Assembly: GCA_958295665.1 (NCBI GenBank)
Contig: OY282558.1
Coordinates: 64,282,789-64,346,788 of the forward strand
DNA length: 64,000 nt
Direction: 5' to 3'
From: Tipula vernalis
Lineage: Eukaryota > Arthropoda > Insecta > Diptera > Tipulidae
Position numbers and translations under genes: made by a program
Shown here: positions 58,216 to 64,000 of the stretch, piece after piece
How positions within the stretch are numbered: position 1 is the stretch's first letter
Layout: every line of letters begins with the position of its first letter
Notes under the pieces: model-generated
What the model saw: only the letters and a program-made list of their open reading frames with translations
The model's database searches: none
Told to the model about the DNA's origin: nothing

Positions 58216-60925
58216 ATTGAAATTATTTGTTTAAACTTTAAACTTAATGTTATAATGTGACTATTGCAAAACTATATTAATCCTTAGATTCATTTTATCA
58301 GCTGTTCCTCGCCAAAGAAGAGCGAACAAAATTCGAGAGAGATCACTTAATATAACATGTCAAACCTTCACTAGGAAATCCACAAAAAATGAAGAAAACT
58401 TCCTTAATTTTCATCACCGTACCCCTGAAGATTTTCATGAAACCATTATAAGTTTTCACTTGAGATACGAAAAACGAAAAGAACCACCGCATTTAATTTT
58501 CTCGATACCAATATAATTCCAAAATTATTGTTTTATTTTACCTTAAATCTTCTGATTATTCACCGAATGTATCATACAACACTAAAAAAAATAAAGCTGA
58601 TCGGTATACTGCTCCACACGAATAAATTAAATATGTATATCAAAATAATGATCTAAAAATGTGTGTGATTTCGTGAAGAGTATAGTGGAGATCGAGTTAA
58701 AAATTTAATTAGCTCGTGTTTCAGTGGCATAAGCTATGTATTTTTCATTAAATCCGTAGATCAAGTAGATTTTGAAATCCGAAATCAAATCGGTCTGAGC
58801 GATCTAAAATAAGAAACAGATTTCAGATTTGTCGGTCGAATTATTTCTTTAATTAATTATTTCGCTTCGTCCTAATAATAATTTTAATTTGCTTCCTTCG
58901 TTTGTATATAAAACAAATGATTAAGCGTTATCATTAGCGGTTTGAGTAAAATGAAGTGAGCTAAACTAAAATCAATCTGAGAAATCGGAATAAAAAACAA
59001 ATGAAAATAAAAAAACATCAATAAAATTGATCAGATCGACCTGAGCGGAAAATCGATCAGATCGATTAGAGAGGAAATAAGATAAGATGTCAATAATATG
59101 TATCTAAATTTCGCTGATGTAGTCGAATAAATGACCACTTATCTTTTCAATGAAATGAGTTCAGTCAAAAAAGTTGTCGGTGGCGTGCAATTTTCGAACT
59201 GTCAAATAGACATCGGAGTCAGGTAATGAAATTTTAAAATGCCATGTGAACGATTTGGTGTTATTTTGTGTTAATTTTGATTTCTTGTTTTGTTGTTTTG
59301 AAAATATTTAATTTTCCTATGAATGACTGAGGAAAATAAAACTATTTATTGTTACCATTGCGAGTCTGGGAATAAATGAAACAAGTAAATAATATTTTTG
59401 CATAAATTATTGTATGTAATTGTTGTCAGATACTGAAGACGGGTAAAGTAGTAAATATTGCTCACCACTTATAAATAAAGCGAACTTTACTCTGTTGCTC
59501 ATTTATTGTTTTAAAAATGTTGACACACACATTTTTATTACACTATCGCCTGCAGTTAAAAAATATTACTTTGTGTCTATGACGACATAGACATATGCAG
59601 TGAACAGAAAAACTACCTAGACTAGGTCAAACGGTGCTTAAGGCAATCAAGCTCAACACTCAAAATTACAATTATTTTAATAATGTTTAGAAATATTATT
59701 CAAATACCTTCAGTAAACAGCTACCTTCCAATTTTCTTTAATTCCAAGAACTTCATCGAGTTGCCCCCTTGTTAATCTACAAATTTCCCTGCACAAAATC
59801 GTTTCATCATAAACTAACAACAACAAAATTTCACGAGTTCACTGTTTACATTTTAATTTTCCAGTTAATATTCATTTCGCAATATTTATTACGAATTTAT
59901 GTAAGTTTTATTTAAATTACAAAACCATTTTATTTTATTCAAAACTTTAATTGGTCAAAGAAGAAAAAATATCGCACACAAACATAAAACAAACGAAAGT
60001 CGCCCATGTCATTTTCAAATATTCAAGAGTAAGATTCTCGTATTTTTATTTTAAATGTGGTGAATTTAATGTGTTTTGTGCCAACTGTTGTGCATAAGGT
60101 GGTGAATATAATATTTTTGTGCTGATAGGAGTAGGTGATGTGCTAAATCGACCTTTTTGGTTCCGTTTTGTTTGTTTTCTCCTTTATTTGGTTAGAAAAA
60201 TGATCGTTTTAGAATATATTGGAAGATTCTAATTTACTTTTAAACTTTTTAGATGTCATAAAACGTAAACGCGTATTTAAGCAAATTGTAATCATATTTA
60301 AAATATTGTTCATGTACTATAAACAAAATCAAAATTTTAACAGTTTTTGGCATAAAATTTAACTTTTTATTTTTAGTAAATACACTTGCGATCTTGTATT
60401 TTAACTATCGTTAAGAATATATAGTTTTGAAATTGTAACAGTTTTCTTATAAAATTTGGTGAAAAAGACAAACTCTTTCTCGTAGCTCATTCTCAATGTG
60501 CACCGATGAATCACATTCACCACCAAACAGGAAATCTGTTATTTATGCACAATACATAAAATTTGTTCGAATGATTAACTGTTATACATATGGTATGTGG
60601 GTTTGTTAAAATAACATGTTTAAGTTGATTATGCTATGTTCATTAAGTTTGTTTATGTTCATTTTATATTATTATCAAGTAGTCGGATAAGACGGTATAT
60701 ATTGTTTTTGGAAAAATATGTTTAATTAGAACAAAAAGAATATTCTGACTTGGACGAATTGCGTAGCTTTACAACTCTGATGTTCTTTATTACATTAAAT
60801 ATAAATATACTAAATCAAATTATTTATTGTTTTATTGGACAAAAACAACAGGGTTAATGACCGTTACGTAATTGGTAATAGTACGAAAGTTAAATTATAT
60901 GTAGGTCCAGAGCACGGCAACATCT
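58216..60925. other. AT-rich noncoding DNA, no gene seen
   Basis: No protein motifs or long repeats. A GATCAGATCGA-rich stretch lies at about 59025-59075. Confidence 0.45.
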
Positions 60926-60935
60926 TCAAAAATGA
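60926..60935. repeat. Left 10-bp target duplication TCAAAAATGA
   Basis: Directly before the inverted-repeat terminus TGCGAATGAAG. Identical to 62031-62040. Confidence 0.85.
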
Positions 60936-62030
60936 TGCGAATGAAGTTTATCCTAAAATAAAACTAGAATTAACAACAACAACAAATTTACATATGTATG
61001 CGTTAAAAAAAGTATACATTCGGGCGAAAAATATAAAATATTTTTTATAATAATATCCGAATGCAATATATTTATTCTATACATAAGAAAATCGATATTT
61101 CAAGATTTTCACCGATCGGCACACATGTCGTCGGTAAGCTTGTGTGTATACATTAACCATGCCAACCCGTTTAAAAAGTTATTGGGGTTTACCTAGTTAA
61201 TCCTAGATTATTCAAGAACGTGAAAAGTTTTATCTTAAGCATGTCTAAGAAAATCAATATCTTGAGATTTTCACCGATCGGCAAACATCTTACTATGATA
61301 TTTCGGTAGGCCTCACTATATCATAGTGAGATGTTTGCCGATCGGTGAAAATCTCAAGATATTGATTTTCTTAGACATGCTTAAGACAAAACTTTTCACG
61401 TTTTTGAATAATCTAGGATTAACTAGGTAAACCCCAATAACTTTTCAAACGGGTTGGCATGATCATAGCATACACATAGGCCTACCGAAATATCATAGTC
61501 AGATGTTTGCCGATCGGTGAAAATCTCAAGATATTGATTTTCTTAGACATTCTGTTAAGATAAAAATTGGTCACATTTTTGAAAAATCTAGGATTAACTA
61601 GGTAAACCCCAATAACTTTTCAAACGGGTTGGCATGATCAAAGCATACATATAGGCCTACCGAAATATCATAGTGAGATGTTTGCCGATCGGTGAAAATC
61701 TCAAGATATTGATTTTCTTAGACATGCTTAAGATAAAACTTTTCACGTTCTTGAATAATCTAGGATTAACTAGGTAAACCCCAATAACTTTTTAAACGGG
61801 TTGGCATGGTTAATGTATACACACAAGCTTACCGACGACATGTGTGCCGATCGGTGAAAATCTTGAAATATCGATTTTCTTATGTATAGAATAAATATAT
61901 TGCATTCGGATATTATTATAAAAAATATTTTATATTTTTCGCCCGAATGTATACTTTTTTTAACGCATACATATGTAAATTTGTTGTTGTTGTTAATTCT
62001 AGTTTTATTTTAGGATAAACTTCATTCGCA
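60936..62030. mobile_element. Foldback element with subrepeat-bearing inverted arms
   Basis: Both ends read TGCGAATGAAGTTTATCCTA inward. The outer parts of the arms are almost perfect inverted copies. Inside, a unit of 162-175 bp with CCGATCGGTGAAAATCTCAA and CTAGGTAAACCCCAATAACT is repeated: two copies on the left in one orientation (GATCGG at about 61113 and 61275) and four on the right in the other (ATGTTTGCCG or variant at 61331, 61503, 61678, 61840). The hairpin turns near 61305-61325. No coding capacity. A 10-bp duplication flanks it. The architecture is that of FB elements or related Mutator/P-like foldbacks; the family is unknown. Confidence 0.9.
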
Positions 62031-62040
62031 TCAAAAATGA
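62031..62040. repeat. Right 10-bp target duplication TCAAAAATGA
   Basis: Same ten bases as 60926-60935, after the right terminus TTCATTCGCA. Confidence 0.85.
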
Positions 62041-62483
62041 AATGAACGCACTGTTTTTCTGTGGCAAATAATGTGATCGATTTTGAAAATTATTTACGCC
62101 AGAACGACCCCACCCCCCCCCCCCTAAATAGCTTAAACTCCACTTAACGAAATGTGTGAGATTTAGACACTTGATCACCAAAATTTGAATTATGAAATCT
62201 GCATAAAATACGTGGGGTCTGGTGTATTGGATTTTGAAATATAACACGAGAACACCCTTTTAGTGTAGCATATGATTCCAATAAACGGAAAGTAGAATAT
62301 AATAATGAAAAAAAAAAATGAGATGTGATTGGGAAGTAGAGCATATGAAATGTCAAACCGGTGAGTTGTAAATTTTTCCCAACAGATGTGTTATTTCCGA
62401 TGTACAACACTACTCAGCAGCGTGAACACCAATAGTAGGATTATTTTTCCAAAACAACTTAATCATGAACCATGAACAAGATA
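62041..62483. other. Noncoding DNA with a C12 run
   Basis: A C12 run lies at 62113-62124. No gene recognised. Confidence 0.5.
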
Positions 62484-62620
62484 TTAGAGACTTAGGCTTA
62501 GGCTTAGACTTAGACTTGGACTTGAACTAGGACTTGGACTTGGACTTAGACATAGATATAGAAATAGATATAGACATAGACATATACATAGACATAGACA
62601 AAGACATAGACATGGGTTTG
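62484..62620. repeat. Degenerate hexamer microsatellite (GACTTA / GACATA)n
   Basis: A shift from GGCTTA and GACTTG units on the left to GACATA units on the right over about 135 bp. It abuts the truncated LINE that begins at about 62660. Confidence 0.85.
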
Positions 62621-62659
62621 CGGAGAAAATCCCTTCCAGGAAGCTAAGGTGTCTTTAGT

Positions 62660-64000
62660 TGCTAAGCCCCTCCAAGTCTACATCTGTCAGAGTACGAAGC
62701 GATGCTCGCTAAAATTGTGGCGGAGGCAAGAGGGCACCATCCAATTGTTATTGCTGGGGACTTCAATGCATGGGCCGAGGAGTGGGGTAGCAAATATACC
62801 AATATTAGAGGCAACACACTGTTAGAGGCGTTTTCCCAACTGGACGTCATTCTAGTGAATAGAGGCAACACCAGCACCTTTCGTAAGAATGGTCACCAAT
62901 CCGTGATCGACAATACTTTTACAAGTAGTCAACTCGCGAGAGAAATTAAGTGGCATGTCAGTGAACGATACACTCATAGTGATCACCAAGCAGTGTTTTT
63001 TGAAGTAGGCTGGGTGCCCGATGCTCTGGACGAAGAACTCTTCCGGGAATTAGCCCAAGACATTAGTATACCAGCAAGCACAGCCGAAGACAAAGTTAAC
63101 CACGTGACCAGACAACTCTACAGGGCATGTGACGCGTCTATGCCAAAAAGGACAGCAAACCATAGAAGGAAACCAGCCTACTGGTGGAGCGAGAACATTA
63201 AGGAACTAAGGGCTAAATGTCACAAGGCCAGAAGAAGAAGTCAAAGATCTGCAAGATGCCCCGAATAAGAGGAGCTAAATTGAGTGTACATAAGGCTGCG
63301 GAAACTGCTTCGTGATGAAATAAGGAGAAGCAAGAGGGAGAGTTTCAAACAGCTGTGTGACGCGGCAGACGCAAGCCCATGGGGCAGCGCTTACAGAGTG
63401 GTCATGTGCAGAATAAAAGGCCAAAGAACCCCTCAAGAAAGGTGTCCAGAGATGCTGCAAAAGATCGTCAAGACTCTTTTCCCGCACCACCTTCCAAAAC
63501 CTGGTAATCGAGAGGACGATCATACGAAGGAATATATGGAGAAAATACCGAAAGTGACGGTAGAAGAGACATTGAACGCGTGCGGCAAAGTGGGTGTAAA
63601 CAAGGCCCTGGTCCAGATCTAGTACCCAACGAAGCGCTCAAAGTAGCTATACGAAGTAATCCTAACCTCTTCGTCAATATAGCGCAGTCCTGCCTAGAGG
63701 AAGGAGTGTTTCTTAGGATACGGAAGAGGCAGAGATTGGTACTCTTGCCAAAACCAGGTGAACCATCCTCACCTCGTCCAATCTGCCTGCTCGATACAGG
63801 GGGGAAAATACTGGATCGCATTATTCAGAATAGGTTGCTCCTCTATCTAAGGCCAAAGGAGCCTTACAGGGAAAAAGATGGAAATGAGGAACTAAACAGT
63901 ACTGTGCGGTTGCCACACTCGACGTTAAAAACGCATTCAACACAGCTAACTGGGCCCACATTATGGATTCCCTACGAAAGTTGAATGTTCCTGCCTCCCT
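62660..64000 (+). pseudogene. R1-clade LINE ORF2 fragment (endonuclease and RT start)
   Basis: 5'-truncated non-LTR retrotransposon that runs off the right edge. Reading starts near 62667 with APPSLHLSEYEAMLAKIVAE, then HHPIVIAGDFNAWAEEWGSK, a Leu-Asp block LEAFSQLDVILVNRGNTSTF, GHQSVIDNTFTSSQL and YTHSDHQAVFFE, the last half of an R1-type endonuclease. Linker blocks WWSENIKELRAKCHKARR and RGPDL-like text follow in other frames: 63284-63622, then 63580 onward with KQGPGPDLVPNEALKVAI, VLLPKPGEPSSPRPICLLDT, GGKILDRIIQNRL, the entry of the reverse transcriptase. Stops and frameshifts at about 63268, 63620 and 63900. Non-functional. The clade call rests on the RPICLLDTxGK motif and the AGDFNAW form. 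Confidence 0.85.

Noticed and set aside
60835..61050. 71-residue frame as a gene
   Set aside because: It crosses the left end of the foldback element and shows no protein motif.
60936..62030. Regularly spaced repeats that could suggest a CRISPR array
   Set aside because: The units are 162-175 bp long, inverted around a centre and flanked by a target duplication; this is a foldback transposon in eukaryotic DNA.
62662..64000. R1 inserted in 28S rDNA
   Set aside because: The left flank is a microsatellite and AT-rich DNA, not ribosomal sequence.

Overview
The window looks like repeat-rich nuclear DNA of an insect, most likely a fly. It is AT-rich and has no operons and no confidently recognisable host gene. 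It carries elements typical of arthropods: Ty3/gypsy, several BEL/Pao copies, Jockey-like and R1-like LINEs, a P-like element, Tc1 and mariner relatives, a Helitron relic and a foldback element. Dipteran origin is inferred from this mix, not from a species-specific match.

Layout. 60-2731: Ty3/gypsy pol relic (+). 5775-11426: DNA transposon with CAGGGATGAAA termini and a perfect 8-bp target duplication. It carries a broken transposase-like gene and three younger insertions: an intact Tc1-type element (6664-8320) that split a palindromic MITE, and two more inverted-repeat MITEs. 11936-13075: BEL/Pao gag relic (+). 13730-14815: Helitron N-terminal relic (-). 15075-18831: BEL/Pao relic (-). 22030-22570: very old BEL/Pao reverse transcriptase scrap (-). 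23729-28129: Jockey-like LINE (+) flanked by CCCTAATCCAT, inserted at the edge of a 159-bp tandem array (28130-29045).

29046-49113 is the centrepiece, a multi-level nest. A roo-like BEL element (+) with an env-like gene was split by a second BEL/Pao element (-, 34464-48288). That second element has near-identical 322-bp LTRs, the duplication ACATT and a long uninterrupted pol frame. Its gag was in turn split by a long-terminal-inverted-repeat DNA element (40256-46990). This one holds a P-like element (40950-43141, 9-bp flanking repeat GTAATGCAC) and a foldback structure (43770-46350) with a broken DD41D-type mariner transposase, one arm of which contains yet another palindrome.

49114-64000: mostly noncoding DNA with a broken Tc1 copy (53147-54705), a multi-exon relic of an uncharacterised, apparently multi-copy arthropod gene family (55310-57620, -), a 1.1-kb foldback element with 10-bp duplications (60936-62030), and a 5'-truncated R1-type LINE running off the right edge.

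The genes do not form a pathway. Each serves, or once served, the mobility of its own element. The nesting gives a relative insertion order. The youngest-looking pieces are the Tc1 element at 6664-8320 and the BEL/Pao element at 34464-48288 with what lies inside it.
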